Below are positions 51,656 through 61,063 of a DNA stretch of 64,000 nucleotides, in pieces. The notes below the pieces were generated by a model. The model worked only from the letters and a program-made list of their open reading frames with translations, made no database searches and was not told the DNA's origin. This DNA comes from an uncultured Flavobacteriales bacterium (lineage in GTDB: Bacteria; Bacteroidota; Bacteroidia; Flavobacteriales_F; PHOS-HE28), in NCBI GenBank assembly GCA_937872175.1, contig CALMPI010000007.1:1-64000 (forward strand), read 5' to 3'. Made by a program: the position numbers and the translations under genes. Each line of letters starts with the position of its first letter. Positions within the stretch are counted from its first letter, which is position 1.

Positions 51656-52300
51656 ATGGCCACGGCACCGACCGCCTTCAGATGCATCGTTGGTGTGCTC
51701 GGCCTCGCCGCCTGTGGAACCGGGTCTTCCTCCCCCGAGGCAACCAACCGTCCCGCTCCCGTCTCGGTGCAACGGCCGACCGCGGAACCCGTTCATCTGG
51801 CGCAACGCGACACGACCGCGCTGCCGGACGGGTCGCCAGTGCTGCCGACCAGCGATGACCAGGTGCTGGCGGACTCCACGGCCGCCTACCTCCTTCGCAG
51901 CCTGCGGGACGATCTGCCCGCAATGAGCGCGACGGACCGGCGCTTCCAAGTGCTTCCGGTGGACCTGAACGACGATGGAAGGCCCGAGCGCTTCATCCGG
52001 TTCATGTCCCCCTGGTTCTGCGGCTCGGGTGGATGCACCCTGCTCCTGCTCGACGACCAGTGGACCATCCTCACCCGGTTCACGGTGACGGATCCCCCGC
52101 TGTTCGCGACCAGCACGCGCACCGATGGATGGCGTGACCTCATGGTCTCCAACGGGGGCCGGTGGAGGATCCTGCACCATGGGGCGGATGGCTACCCGTC
52201 AAACCCGAGCGTTGTGCCCCCCACGGATCTCGCCCCATCCGGCCACGACCTGCTCATCTTTCACGACACCTTCGCGCCCTGTCGCACCTGGACCTATTGA
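51656..52300 (+). CDS. Uncharacterised lipoprotein
   Basis: A 214-residue lipoprotein (lipobox LAAC, Cys20) with a low-complexity spacer, then a folded domain containing VDLNDDGRPERFIRF, an FG-GAP/integrin-like calcium strand, then GSGGCTLLLLDDQW. A pair of Cys (near 123 and 128) may form a disulfide. Proteins with this dGRPE pattern and GCTL strand occur widely in Bacteroidota and Proteobacteria; no function is known. Divergent from tamB across a 78-base gap and convergent with the gene at 52310. Confidence 0.65.
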   Translation: MATAPTAFRCIVGVLGLAACGTGSSSPEATNRPAPVSVQRPTAEPVHLAQRDTTALPDGSPVLPTSDDQVLADSTAAYLLRSLRDDLPAMSATDRRFQVLPVDLNDDGRPERFIRFMSPWFCGSGGCTLLLLDDQWTILTRFTVTDPPLFATSTRTDGWRDLMVSNGGRWRILHHGADGYPSNPSVVPPTDLAPSGHDLLIFHDTFAPCRTWTY

Positions 52301-52309
52301 GCGCCGTGC

Positions 52310-53140
52310 TCAAGGCTTGATGTACAACGGCGAGCGCTTCCACAGGTAGCTCAGCGTCACCTTATAGGCGTCGCTCGTGTTCCAGAACGAGGTGCGTTCC
52401 TTGTCGTAGAGCCGGTTGCCGTCCCGGTCCATCAATGTCATGGTGATCGAGGTCTCGTAGTTCACCGTGGTGGTGGAGTTGCCGGTCTGCACGTTCCAAA
52501 TGTTCGTCTTCGTGTCCGACTTTTCCCTGATACCCGTGTAGCCTCCCTTGGTGGTATTGGTCGAGGTCCCCTTTGTGTTGCGGGCCACCACGCCCATCAC
52601 CACTTTTTCCACGCCCAGGATCGAGCACAGTTCATCGGAGAGGTGGTCGCGTACCTCATCCAGTGGGATGCCGTGCTTCAGGAGCAGCGCGTTGGTCTTC
52701 ATGGGATCCTGGTACACGTTGCCGCTCGGCGCGCTGTTGAACAGCCGGAAGCACTCGTCCTGGATCTGCCGCGCCAACTCGGGGTTCGGGGCCGGGCTGG
52801 CGTCCGAGATGAAGCGGAACGGCAGGATCGCCACGGAATTGGCGGCAGCCTTATCAGAGCGAACCGGGCTCATCGCCGACGCACCGCCCTCGGTGCTCTG
52901 CATCGCGTTGAAGACCTCCTGCCGACCGCTGGCGAAGTCGATCTTGAAGATCTCGTCACGCTTGTAGCTGTACTCCACCACCTCGTCCTCATGCACGAAA
53001 CCGATCCCCGCCTCCGTCACTTTCGTCACCTTGCCCCGGTGCTCGGTGCCGTTGAGCATGTGCACGATGTCCACCTTTCCCGATTGTGCGTGGGCGAACA
53101 GCGGCAACAGGGCAAGCAGGAGGGGGAGAAGGATGCGCAT
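52310..53140 (-). CDS. Exported protein, CsgG/LpoB-like architecture
   Basis: A 276-residue exported protein: signal peptide (MRILLPLLLALLPLFAHAQ), a small beta domain (about 22-70), then a domain opening SVAILPFRFISD near residue 100 with a long helix ELARQIQDECFRLF. That opening resembles the LpoB/CsgG-type fold that begins with a 'vAVlPF' strand and an N-terminal helix. The C-terminal half has ordered strands NIWNVQTGNSTTTVNYETSITMTLMD. A periplasmic or outer-membrane accessory role is likely. The ATG at 53140 is taken; the longer frame upstream (to 54187) crosses the repeat and is shadow sequence. Confidence 0.6.
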   Translation of the reverse strand: MRILLPLLLALLPLFAHAQSGKVDIVHMLNGTEHRGKVTKVTEAGIGFVHEDEVVEYSYKRDEIFKIDFASGRQEVFNAMQSTEGGASAMSPVRSDKAAANSVAILPFRFISDASPAPNPELARQIQDECFRLFNSAPSGNVYQDPMKTNALLLKHGIPLDEVRDHLSDELCSILGVEKVVMGVVARNTKGTSTNTTKGGYTGIREKSDTKTNIWNVQTGNSTTTVNYETSITMTLMDRDGNRLYDKERTSFWNTSDAYKVTLSYLWKRSPLYIKP

Positions 53141-53272
53141 GGAGGGGGTTATTGGGGCGGTAAAACTATGCAGGCCCCGGCAGCCTTGTATGACGATCGC
53201 CACCCCATGGACCATCATCGCGCACCGCCCTAAGGGATGAGTGGCGCTCTCCCCTGACGGTCCTCGGGAGAC

Positions 53273-53572
53273 GGTCCCGCAGGGCCAGCGCGGCGATCTC
53301 CTTGATCCGGACAGTACAGGACGCGTGCAAGCCCCCTCCTGAGCAGCGAACGCTCGCTGCTCCGCACAAGGAGGGGAACGGGGTGGTTTCCGCTTTCCAT
53401 GAAGAATGCGGCGTGACTGAGTTGAAACCTCCCCCGGCCCCTCCTTGCACGGCGCGTGGAGCGATCCACGCGCAGGAGGGGGGTTCATGGCGTGCGGGTA
53501 GCGTCGCGATGACAGCGGGGGAAAGGGCGATCGCTTCGCCCGCAACGCCGGCCTCGCGAGGACGGCGGGGGG
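53273..53572. repeat. Dispersed hairpin repeat, copy B (double hairpin)
   Basis: This copy fills most of the 443-base gap 53141-53583 between the minus-strand genes ending at 53584 (QueD) and starting at 53140. It aligns to copy A at both ends but carries about 110 extra bases. It has two hairpins of like design: one with inner stem GAGCAGCGA / TCGCTGCTC and loop ACGC (53341-53362), flanked by CCCCTCCT ... AGGAGGGG; and one with stem GCGCGTGGA / TCCACGCGC and loop GCGA (53452-53473), again flanked by CCCCTCCT and AGGAGGGG. The rest of the gap (53141-53272) shows no gene. Likely a compound or less decayed form of the element. Confidence 0.7.
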
Positions 53573-53583
53573 TACGTGCGTCC

Positions 53584-54027
53584 TCAGCGCGCCTCCCACT
53601 CGGCCCAGCTGGTGGCCGTCTCCTGCAGGCGGGCCGCCGCCAGCAGCACCCCGGCCGGTAGCTGCGGCGCCAACTCCTCCACGATGGCCAGGAGGATGTT
53701 CTCGCACGTGGGCTGCCAGGGGGTGAGGATCACCCGGCCGAAGAGCGGGTTGGCCGCATCCACCGTGCCGCGCTCCTGCTCGTGCAGGAAGAGCGCATGG
53801 TCGTAGCGGTCCACGATGGGCTTCACTAGGCGCTTGAGGTCGGCGAAGTCGATCACCATGCCGTCCTTGGGGTGGCCGGGCGCCACGGTGGGCGTGCCGG
53901 CGATGGTGATGTCCAGCACGTAGCTGTGGCCGTGGATGTTCGCGCACAAGCCATCGTGGCAGCGCAGGGCGTGGGCCATCTCGAAGGTGAAGCGCTTGGT
54001 GACGCGGACGGTGCGGTGGATGCTCAT
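53584..54027 (-). CDS. queD: 6-carboxytetrahydropterin synthase (QueD)
   Basis: A 147-residue enzyme that converts dihydroneopterin triphosphate to 6-carboxy-5,6,7,8-tetrahydropterin in queuosine biosynthesis. Zinc ligands His19, His32 and His34 (HALRCHDGLCANIHGHSY), catalytic Cys28 and the DHALFLHE segment near residue 78 are visible, along with the CENIL-type end motif. The start at 54027 (MSIHRTVRV) is chosen over the upstream in-frame ATG at 54072. No other queuosine genes are in the window. Divergent from the DUF2490 gene at 54105. Confidence 0.93.
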   Translation of the reverse strand: MSIHRTVRVTKRFTFEMAHALRCHDGLCANIHGHSYVLDITIAGTPTVAPGHPKDGMVIDFADLKRLVKPIVDRYDHALFLHEQERGTVDAANPLFGRVILTPWQPTCENILLAIVEELAPQLPAGVLLAAARLQETATSWAEWEAR

Positions 54028-54104
54028 GGGTTCCGGACGAAGGACGCCCGTTGGGGCCCGCGAAGATCGCAAGCGGCCGCGGTCCGCCGTTCCTTCGCAG
54101 CGCG

Positions 54105-54884
54105 ATGCGGCGCCTCCTGCTCCTCCTTTCCCTCGGTCCGATCGGCCTCGCGGCAGCGGCCCAGCGCGTCACCAGCGCGAATGCCAACCTATGGCTCTCC
54201 CACTGGGGCGATCACCGGCTGGCCGCCCGGTGGAGCGTGCACACCGAGGGCCACTGGCGCCGGGCGGGGCTGGGCGAGCATGCGCAACAGCTGCTGCTGC
54301 GGCCTGCGGTCAACTTCCACCTGCACGACCAGGTGCTGCTCACCCAGGGCTACAGCTATTACGAGAACCACAGCTACGGCACCCACCCCATCCGCTTCGC
54401 GAACCACGAGCACCACCTCTACCAGCAGGTGCAGCTCACCCAGCCCATCGGCCGCGTGGGCCTGCAACACCGCTTCCGCATGGAGGAGCGCTTCATCGCC
54501 CGCCTGGTGCCTTCATCGGATGACCCGAACACGGCGGTGTTCGACCGATACGTGTACCAGAGCCGCTTCCGCTACCGCGTGTGGGTGACCGTGCCGCTGA
54601 ACCGCCCCACCGTGGAACCCGGCGCCTTCATGGCCAACCTGTACGATGAGGTGTTCCTGAACTTCGGCGACAGCCAGCGGCTCGACCTGATCCAGCAGAA
54701 CCGGATCTCCCTTCTCTTCGGGTACCAGGTGAGCAAGCCGGTGAACGTGCTGCTCGGCTACCTGTACCAGACCATCCAACGGCCGGGGGCGGCGAACGGC
54801 GCCGACCTCATCGAGCTGAACAGCACGCTGCACCTGGCGGTGGTGTGCAACCTGGACCTGCGGAAGGTGAAGCGCGCCCCGTAG
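54105..54884 (+). CDS. Exported DUF2490-like protein
   Basis: A 259-residue exported protein with a signal peptide (MRRLLLLLSLGPIGLAAAAQ), then beta-strand-rich sequence: ANANLWLSHWGDHRLAARWSVHTEGHWRR, RPAVNFHLHDQVLLTQGYSYYE, and RVGLQHRFRMEERFI. The W/Y/H-rich strands and R-x-E-R-F motif match DUF2490, a family of outer-membrane beta-barrels of unknown role. Cys near residue 246 is single. Its end is eight bases from the convergent RND adaptor gene. Confidence 0.72.
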   Translation: MRRLLLLLSLGPIGLAAAAQRVTSANANLWLSHWGDHRLAARWSVHTEGHWRRAGLGEHAQQLLLRPAVNFHLHDQVLLTQGYSYYENHSYGTHPIRFANHEHHLYQQVQLTQPIGRVGLQHRFRMEERFIARLVPSSDDPNTAVFDRYVYQSRFRYRVWVTVPLNRPTVEPGAFMANLYDEVFLNFGDSQRLDLIQQNRISLLFGYQVSKPVNVLLGYLYQTIQRPGAANGADLIELNSTLHLAVVCNLDLRKVKRAP

Positions 54885-54892
54885 GCATCCGC

Positions 54893-56071
54893 CTACTCCT
54901 CCTCGCCGCTGTTCATCAGGACCGACAGCAGCGTGTACGCGCCCTCCACCACCACAGGCCTCCCGCGCAGTTCCGCGGGCGGTTCCAGGAGCTCGAGGAA
55001 CCCGTACTCCTGCGCCCCGGTGGTCACAGGGACCAGCGTGTAACTGCTGTCGGCGTTCGCGATGAACACGGCCTGGCCTTCGCCGGTGCGCACCACGGCG
55101 CCCTCCGGAACGCACCACACGCTGTCCGTGCGGCTCTCCAGCGTGGCGCTCATGGCCATGCCCGGCACCAGGTCGCGCGGGGCCTTGGTGAAGTGGCAGT
55201 GCACCACCGTGCTGCGGTCGCTGTCCAGGCTGCGGCCCACCAGGATCACCTCGGCCTCGTACTCGTCCTGCGGGTGTGCCGTGGGCCGCGCGTGCACCTC
55301 CTGGCCTTCGCGCACCTTCGGCAGGTCCTTCTCGAACACGGTGAGCGCAAGGTGGATGTCCTTCGGGTCCACCAGTTCGAAGAGCACGTCCGTGGGCTGA
55401 ACGTACCGGCCGATGTTGACCTTCACACTGCTCACCCACCCGTGGATGGGCGAGCGCAGCGCCACGCTGCGGGAGATGTTGTCGGCGGTGAGCTTGGCGG
55501 GGTCGATGCCGATGAGGCGCAGTTGCTCGGCGAGCGCGCGCAGCGTCACGGTCTGGGTGTTCAGTTCGGTGGACACCTCCTGGAACACCTTGTCGCTTGT
55601 GGTCTTCGATGCGTTCAGGGCCTTCTGCCGCTCGAAGTCCAGGCGGAGCAGGTCCACGCGGCCTTGCGCCACCAGGTAGTCCTGTTGCAGTTGGATGAAG
55701 CGCGCATCCTCGAGCAGGGCGAGCGCCTGGCCCTGCTGCACCTCCATGCCGGGGAGCAGGTCGGTGCTGCGCAGGTAGCCTCCGAGCGGTGCGCTCACGC
55801 TCACCAGGTTCTGCGGCGGCACTTCGATCACGCCCTGCACGGGCAGCAGCACGCCGAGCGAGCGGCGTTCCATGGTGGAGGTGGCCACACCGGCGTTCGT
55901 GCGCTGCTCCGGCGTGAGCCTGACGTTGTGCGCGCTGGTGGGCGGGGTCTCTTCCGCGGCTTGCTCGGGCGCGGTGGAACAGGCGGTGGCGAGCAGGAGG
56001 AGAAGCACGACGGGCGCGCAGGCCGTGTTCGTGGGGATGGCATGGGTGCGCATGGGATGCGAGGGGGTCAT
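54893..56071 (-). CDS. RND adaptor lipoprotein (CusB/CzcB-like)
   Basis: A 392-residue membrane-fusion lipoprotein (lipobox LATAC, Cys31). It has a lipoyl-like region near 70-110 (SAPLGGYLRSTDLLPGMEVQQGQALALLEDARF, with the key VSAPLGGYL portion), a coiled-coil hairpin about 115-190, and beta-barrel and membrane-proximal domains. The architecture is that of heavy-metal-type adaptors, and the ATG at 56071 overlaps the pump stop (ATGA), so the two are translationally coupled. Second adaptor gene in the window. Metal specificity (Cu, Ag, Zn, Co) cannot be told. Confidence 0.88.
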   Translation of the reverse strand: MTPSHPMRTHAIPTNTACAPVVLLLLLATACSTAPEQAAEETPPTSAHNVRLTPEQRTNAGVATSTMERRSLGVLLPVQGVIEVPPQNLVSVSAPLGGYLRSTDLLPGMEVQQGQALALLEDARFIQLQQDYLVAQGRVDLLRLDFERQKALNASKTTSDKVFQEVSTELNTQTVTLRALAEQLRLIGIDPAKLTADNISRSVALRSPIHGWVSSVKVNIGRYVQPTDVLFELVDPKDIHLALTVFEKDLPKVREGQEVHARPTAHPQDEYEAEVILVGRSLDSDRSTVVHCHFTKAPRDLVPGMAMSATLESRTDSVWCVPEGAVVRTGEGQAVFIANADSSYTLVPVTTGAQEYGFLELLEPPAELRGRPVVVEGAYTLLSVLMNSGEEE

Positions 56072-59000
56072 TGTTGGTCGTAGGACTCGAGCTCGATGCT
56101 GATGCGGCCCAGGGCCAGGAGCGCATCGAGGTGCTCCAGGGTGAGTTGGATGGCCTGTCCGTTCAGCAGGCTCCATTCCAGGCGATCGATCTGGCCGTTG
56201 GAGAAGGCTTCCTCCGCAGCCTTGCGGAGCTGGACGGCCTCCACGGTGCCGCCTTGTTCCAGTGCTTCCACGCGGCCCAGCTGGGCGGTGTAGCGTTCAC
56301 GCAGTTGCCGCAGCTGCGTGCGGATCTCCAGCTCCAGCGCGTCCACCTCGTTCAGCGCGCGCTCATGATCGATGCGTGCGGCCTTCGTGCGGGCGTCCTG
56401 CGCGCCGAAGAACAGCGGCACACCGATGCCGGCCTTCACGGTGGTGAAGCGGTCGCCCCGGTCGTAGATCACGGCGCCGTCGGGTACGGAAGGCGACGCG
56501 TTCAGGGTCATGGACGACACGCCGAACGTGAGGCCGGGCAGCATGCTGGAGCGTTCGGACCGCCAGCGCGCCTCCGCCGAGCGCTCCTGTTCCCGCATGG
56601 CGCGCACCAACGGATGCCTGGCCACGGCGCTGTCCCCGGGGATCGCCGAAGGCAGCAGCTTCAGATCGCCGGGCACCGTGCGCACGGGCACGGAACTGTT
56701 GACCAGTTGCTGCAGGCGCGCGTTGGCCTGCGCCCATGCGGCCTCCACCTCCTGCAGCCGCGCGTGGATCAGCATGGCCTGTGAGCGGGCTGTGGCCCGC
56801 TGCAGGGCGTTGGCCGCACCCCGATCGAAGCGCTGCTGCTCACCGGCCACGGCCGCGCGGTGTATGCTGTCGGCGGTCGTCAGCTCGGTGCGCATGCGCT
56901 CGAGCACGCGCACTTCGTGGTAGGTCCGCCGCACATGCACACGCAGCTCGCGTTCGCGCAACGCCTGTTCCCAGCGCAGCCCGGCCGCCGTGTGCTTCAA
57001 CATCTTCCGGCGCTGGGCGTACACACTGGGGAAGGCGAGGCTCTGGTCGATGGCGATACGGTCGTCGTTGGCGTTGGTGTTGAGCTGGCCGTACTCGTAG
57101 GTCACGGCGGTGCGCGGCAGGTCCCAGGCCTCGCCGATCATCCGTTCACCGGCGTCGGTGCGCAGGGCGGCCCCGCGCAGCATCAGGTTGTTCCGCAGCG
57201 CGCTGTCCACGGCCTGTTCCACGGTGAGCACCTGCTCGGTCGCTTGCCCGTGGGACCATGAGGGGATGAAGAGGAGCAGCACCACCGTCGCGGCGGCCAG
57301 AGCACCTCCTCCGCTGGTGCGCTTGTTCCGCGTGCGGAAGACGAGCATGTACAGGGCGGGCAGTACGAAGAGCGTGAGGACCGTGGCGGTGATGAGGCCA
57401 CCGATCACCACGGTGGCCAGGGGGCGTTGCACCTCGGCGCCGCTGCCGTTGCTCAGGGCCATGGGCAGGAAGCCGAGCGAGGCCACACTGGCCGTCATCA
57501 GCACCGGGCGCAGGCGGTTGGCGGTGCCGGTGCGGATGCGCGCGGCCACGTCCTTCATCCCGTCCTTGCGCAGGTGCTCGAACTCGCTGATGAGCACGAT
57601 GCCGTTGAGCACCGCCACGCCGAAGAGGGCGATGAAGCCCACACCGGCCGAGATGCTGAAGGGCATGCCGCGGCCCCACAGGGCGAACACGCCGCCGATG
57701 GCGCTGAGCGGCACCGCGCTGAACACGAGCAGGCTCAACTTCAGGCTGCCGAAGGCGAAGTAGAGCAGGAGCAGGATCAGCAGCAGCGCGATGGGCACGA
57801 CCACGCTGAGGCGCTGCTTGGCCTCGATGAGGTTCTCGAAGGTGCCACCGTAGGTGATGAAGTAGCCGGCGGGCAGCTTCAGCTCCGCGTCCACCTTGCC
57901 CTGCAGGTCGGTCACGATGCTCTGCACGTCGCGGCCGCGCACGTTGAAGCCCACGGTGATGCGGCGCTTGGCGTCCTCCCGCTGCACCTGGTTGGGCCCG
58001 TCGATCACGTCCACCTTGGCCAGCAGGCTCAGGGGCACGGGCTTGCCCATGGGTGTGGGCACCAGCAGGCGCTGCACATCCGTCAGTTCGGTGCGGCTCT
58101 GTTCCCGGGCGCGCACCACCAGGTCGAAGCGGCGCTCGCCCTCGAACACCTGCCCGGCCACGCTGCCGGCGAAGGCCGTGCGCACCACGTCGTTCACGGC
58201 CTCCACGTCGAGGGCGTAGCGCGCGAGCGCGTCGCGGTCGTGCTTCACCACGATCTGCGGCAGGCCGCCCACGCGCTCCACGTACAGGTCCTTCGCGCCT
58301 TCCACACCGTTCACGAGCGTGCCGAGCTTCTCGCCGTAACGCGCCAGGGTGTCGAGGTCCTCGCCGAAGATCTTGCACACCACGTCCTGGCGCGCACCGG
58401 TCATCAGTTCGTTGAAGCGCATCTGCACGGGGAATTGGAAGCCGAAGCTCACGCCGGGGACCGCGCTCAGTGCGCTGCCCATCTTCTCGGCGAGCTCATC
58501 GAAGCTCTCCGCGCTGGTCCATTCCTTCTTGGGCTTCAGGATCACCATCATGTCGGCGGCCTCGATGGGCATGGGATCGGTGGGGATCTCGCCGCTGCCG
58601 ATCTTGCTCACCACCTTCACCACTTCAGGGAACTGCGCCTTCAGGATGCCCGCACCTTTCTTGCAGGCATCCACCGAGGCGGACAGCGAGCTGCCGGTGA
58701 GCAGGCGCGTCTCCACGGCGAAGTCGCCCTCCTCCAGCTCGGGGATGAACTCGCCGCCCATGGAGCCCAGGATGCCGCCGGCCAGCAGCAGCAGCACCAG
58801 CGCGCCCACCACGAGCCGCAGGGGTTTCGCGATGGCGGTGTCGAGCCAGCGGCGATAACCACGGCCCAGGCGTTCCATCATGCGGTCGGTCCGGGTGGCC
58901 GGCGCATCGGTGCGCTTGCTCAGGAACAAGGCGCTCATCATGGGCACGTAGGTGAGGGAGAGGATGGCGGCGCCCAGCACGGCGAAGGCCACGGTCTGTG

Positions 59001-60429
59001 CCATGGGCTTGAACATCTTGCCCTCGATCCCCTGCAGCGAGAGGATGGGCAGGTACACGATGAGGATGATCACCTGGCCGAACATGGCGGAGTTCATCAT
59101 GCGGCTGGCGCTGCTGCGCACCACCTCGTCCATCCGCGCCTGGTCAAGCCGCCCGGTGCCGCGATGTGCGCCGCCGTGCATGTGGTGCAGCACCGCCTCC
59201 ACGATGATCACCGCACCGTCCACGATGAGGCCGAAGTCGAGCGCACCCAGGCTCATGAGGTTGCCGCTCACGCCGAACAGGTTCATCATGATCACGGCGA
59301 AGAGCATGGCCAGCGGGATCACCGAGGCCACCACCAGGCCGGCCCGCAGGTTGGCGAGGAAGAGCACCAGGATCAGCACCACGATCAGCGCGCCTTCCAT
59401 CAGGTTGGTCTCCACGGTGTGGATGGCGTTGTTCACCATCTTGGTGCGGTCCAGGAAGGGCTCGATCACCACGCCTTCCGGCAGGGTCTTGGCGATCTGC
59501 GCGATGCGCTCCTTGACGTTCCTCACCACTTCGCTGGAGTTGGCGCCCTTCAGCATCATCACGATGGCGCCGGTGGCCTCCTCCTGGTCGTGCACCAAGG
59601 CTCCGTAGCGGGTGGCGGTGCCCAGACGCACCTCGGCCACATCGCGCAGCAGCACGGGCGTGTGGTCGGGCAACACCTTCACCTGGATCGCACGGATGCC
59701 GTCCATGTCCTCCAGCAGGCCCTCGGTGCGGATGAACAGGAGCTGTGGCCCCTTCTCGATGTAAGCGCCGCCGGTGTTGGCGTTGTTGCGGGCCACGGCA
59801 TCGAACACGTCGGCGAGCGTGATGCCCATGGCGCCGAGCCGCTCGGGGTCCACGGCGATCTCGACCTGCTTCAACAGCCCGCCGAAGCTGCTCACGTCGG
59901 CCACGCCCTCGGTGCCGATGAGCTGCCGGCGCACGATCCAGTCCTGGATGGTGCGGAGCTCCATGGGGCTGTAGCGGCCCTCGTAGCCGGGCCTGGGCTT
60001 CACCACGTACTGGTAGATCTCGCCCAGGCCGGTGGTCACCGGACCGAGCTCGGGCTTGCCGAGGTGCTCGGGGATGGTGAGCTGCGTGAGGCGCTCGGTG
60101 ACCTGCTGCCGCGCCCAGTACACATCGGTGGCATCGTCGAAGACGATGGTGACCACGCTGAGCCCGAAGCGGCTGAAGCTGCGCTGCTCGATGATGCCGG
60201 GCACGTTGCGCGTGGCCTGCTCGATGGGGAAGGTGATGAGGCGCTCGATATCACCGGCGCCCAGCGCAGGGCTCACCGTGATCACCTGCACCTGGTTGTT
60301 GGTGATGTCGGGTACGGCGTCGATGGGCAGCCGCGTGACCTGATAGGCCCCGGTGGCGATGAGGCCCAGTACCAGCAGGCCCACGATGAGCTTCTGTTGG
60401 ATGGAGAAGGCGATGATGCGGTCCAGCAT
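56068..60429 (-). CDS. CusA/CzcA-type metal efflux pump fused to TolC-type channel
   Basis: A 1453-residue fusion. Residues 1-1040 are a heavy-metal RND pump: N-terminal helix IIAFSIQQKLIVGLLVLGL, the porter start LPIDAVPDITNNQVQV, and the HME TM4 motif LDFGLIVDGAVIIVEAVLHH near 405. About residues 1050-1453 are a TolC-like outer-membrane channel with its own signal-like segment (LLLFIPSWSHGQ) and two helical repeats. Pump-channel fusions are known in Bacteroidota. The start ATG 60429 (MLDRIIAF) is preferred to the ATG at 60465. It forms an operon with the adaptor (54893-56071) and the small His-rich gene upstream. Confidence 0.9.
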   Translation of the reverse strand: MLDRIIAFSIQQKLIVGLLVLGLIATGAYQVTRLPIDAVPDITNNQVQVITVSPALGAGDIERLITFPIEQATRNVPGIIEQRSFSRFGLSVVTIVFDDATDVYWARQQVTERLTQLTIPEHLGKPELGPVTTGLGEIYQYVVKPRPGYEGRYSPMELRTIQDWIVRRQLIGTEGVADVSSFGGLLKQVEIAVDPERLGAMGITLADVFDAVARNNANTGGAYIEKGPQLLFIRTEGLLEDMDGIRAIQVKVLPDHTPVLLRDVAEVRLGTATRYGALVHDQEEATGAIVMMLKGANSSEVVRNVKERIAQIAKTLPEGVVIEPFLDRTKMVNNAIHTVETNLMEGALIVVLILVLFLANLRAGLVVASVIPLAMLFAVIMMNLFGVSGNLMSLGALDFGLIVDGAVIIVEAVLHHMHGGAHRGTGRLDQARMDEVVRSSASRMMNSAMFGQVIILIVYLPILSLQGIEGKMFKPMAQTVAFAVLGAAILSLTYVPMMSALFLSKRTDAPATRTDRMMERLGRGYRRWLDTAIAKPLRLVVGALVLLLLAGGILGSMGGEFIPELEEGDFAVETRLLTGSSLSASVDACKKGAGILKAQFPEVVKVVSKIGSGEIPTDPMPIEAADMMVILKPKKEWTSAESFDELAEKMGSALSAVPGVSFGFQFPVQMRFNELMTGARQDVVCKIFGEDLDTLARYGEKLGTLVNGVEGAKDLYVERVGGLPQIVVKHDRDALARYALDVEAVNDVVRTAFAGSVAGQVFEGERRFDLVVRAREQSRTELTDVQRLLVPTPMGKPVPLSLLAKVDVIDGPNQVQREDAKRRITVGFNVRGRDVQSIVTDLQGKVDAELKLPAGYFITYGGTFENLIEAKQRLSVVVPIALLLILLLLYFAFGSLKLSLLVFSAVPLSAIGGVFALWGRGMPFSISAGVGFIALFGVAVLNGIVLISEFEHLRKDGMKDVAARIRTGTANRLRPVLMTASVASLGFLPMALSNGSGAEVQRPLATVVIGGLITATVLTLFVLPALYMLVFRTRNKRTSGGGALAAATVVLLLFIPSWSHGQATEQVLTVEQAVDSALRNNLMLRGAALRTDAGERMIGEAWDLPRTAVTYEYGQLNTNANDDRIAIDQSLAFPSVYAQRRKMLKHTAAGLRWEQALRERELRVHVRRTYHEVRVLERMRTELTTADSIHRAAVAGEQQRFDRGAANALQRATARSQAMLIHARLQEVEAAWAQANARLQQLVNSSVPVRTVPGDLKLLPSAIPGDSAVARHPLVRAMREQERSAEARWRSERSSMLPGLTFGVSSMTLNASPSVPDGAVIYDRGDRFTTVKAGIGVPLFFGAQDARTKAARIDHERALNEVDALELEIRTQLRQLRERYTAQLGRVEALEQGGTVEAVQLRKAAEEAFSNGQIDRLEWSLLNGQAIQLTLEHLDALLALGRISIELESYDQQ

Positions 60430-60525
60430 GAGGATGCGGAATGGGTGTGAAAGGCACCGGTGCACCGCGTGTGGCGGTTCATCGGTCCGGCCGGACCAGC
60501 AGGAACAGGAAGGTGCGGCCTGGGA

Positions 60526-60918
60526 TCAGGCCAGGGGACGAGGGGGCCTCAAGAGCGCGCCCACGTGGCCACGAAGCGGCCTACCGGCGACCGGCAGGGG
60601 CCGATCGCGATCGGCGGCGGCCTCGGGGAAGCTCACCACCGCCAGGGCCTCGGAACTGATGATCTTGGTGACGCAGTGGTCGGCCACCATGCCGTGATGG
60701 TGGTGATGATACGGAAGTGAACCGTGTTCGCCGTGATCGCTCTCCTCGTGGGCATCATCGGCGTAATGCTCCACCAGGTAACCGGAGAACGTAAGGTCCT
60801 GCTCCTGCTGAAGGTGGTGGGCAAAGTGGAGGAAGAGCATGGGCAACCGGCCCAGCTCCGGGCTCAACAGATGCGCTTGGAGCCAGAGAACGAGGGCGAT
60901 GCGCAGCCAGGGGGTCAT
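60526..60918 (-). CDS. Small His-rich protein heading the metal-efflux operon
   Basis: A 130-residue protein with a hydrophobic start (MTPWLRIALVLWLQ) and a His-rich middle: LHFAHHLQQEQ, EHYADDAHEESDHGEHG, and the HHHHHGMVADHCV stretch (seven His within nine residues). The C-terminus, GALLRPPRPLA, has the R-PP tail seen in the other RND leader gene (16835-17224). Similar small proteins with FxH..H and an R-PP end precede CusA-type pumps in other Bacteroidota. A periplasmic metal-buffering role is inferred. It starts 36 bases after an alternative ATG at 60954. Confidence 0.7.
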   Translation of the reverse strand: MTPWLRIALVLWLQAHLLSPELGRLPMLFLHFAHHLQQEQDLTFSGYLVEHYADDAHEESDHGEHGSLPYHHHHHGMVADHCVTKIISSEALAVVSFPEAAADRDRPLPVAGRPLRGHVGALLRPPRPLA

Positions 60919-61063
60919 GCGTGGACGAAGGTAGGTGCGGGGAACTTGGCGCACCGCTGACCACCATCAGGTCCTGGGTCCAACGCGGAGCATCCGGATC
61001 GAGGGGATGGCGATGCGCGTTGCGGCCGATCCAGTGCGCGCCCGCCGGAGGTCCGGTCGTTGC

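Noticed and set aside
52310-54187. 625-codon minus-strand frame spanning the exported protein, repeat copy B and queD region
   Set aside because: Only the part below 53140 has a signal peptide and fold; the rest is an alternative-frame reading through the repeat and QueD.
57427-60450. Plus-strand open frame of 1007 codons opposite the CusA-type gene
   Set aside because: The minus strand is a full RND pump with conserved motifs; the antisense frame is His/Ala/Glu-rich and unstructured.
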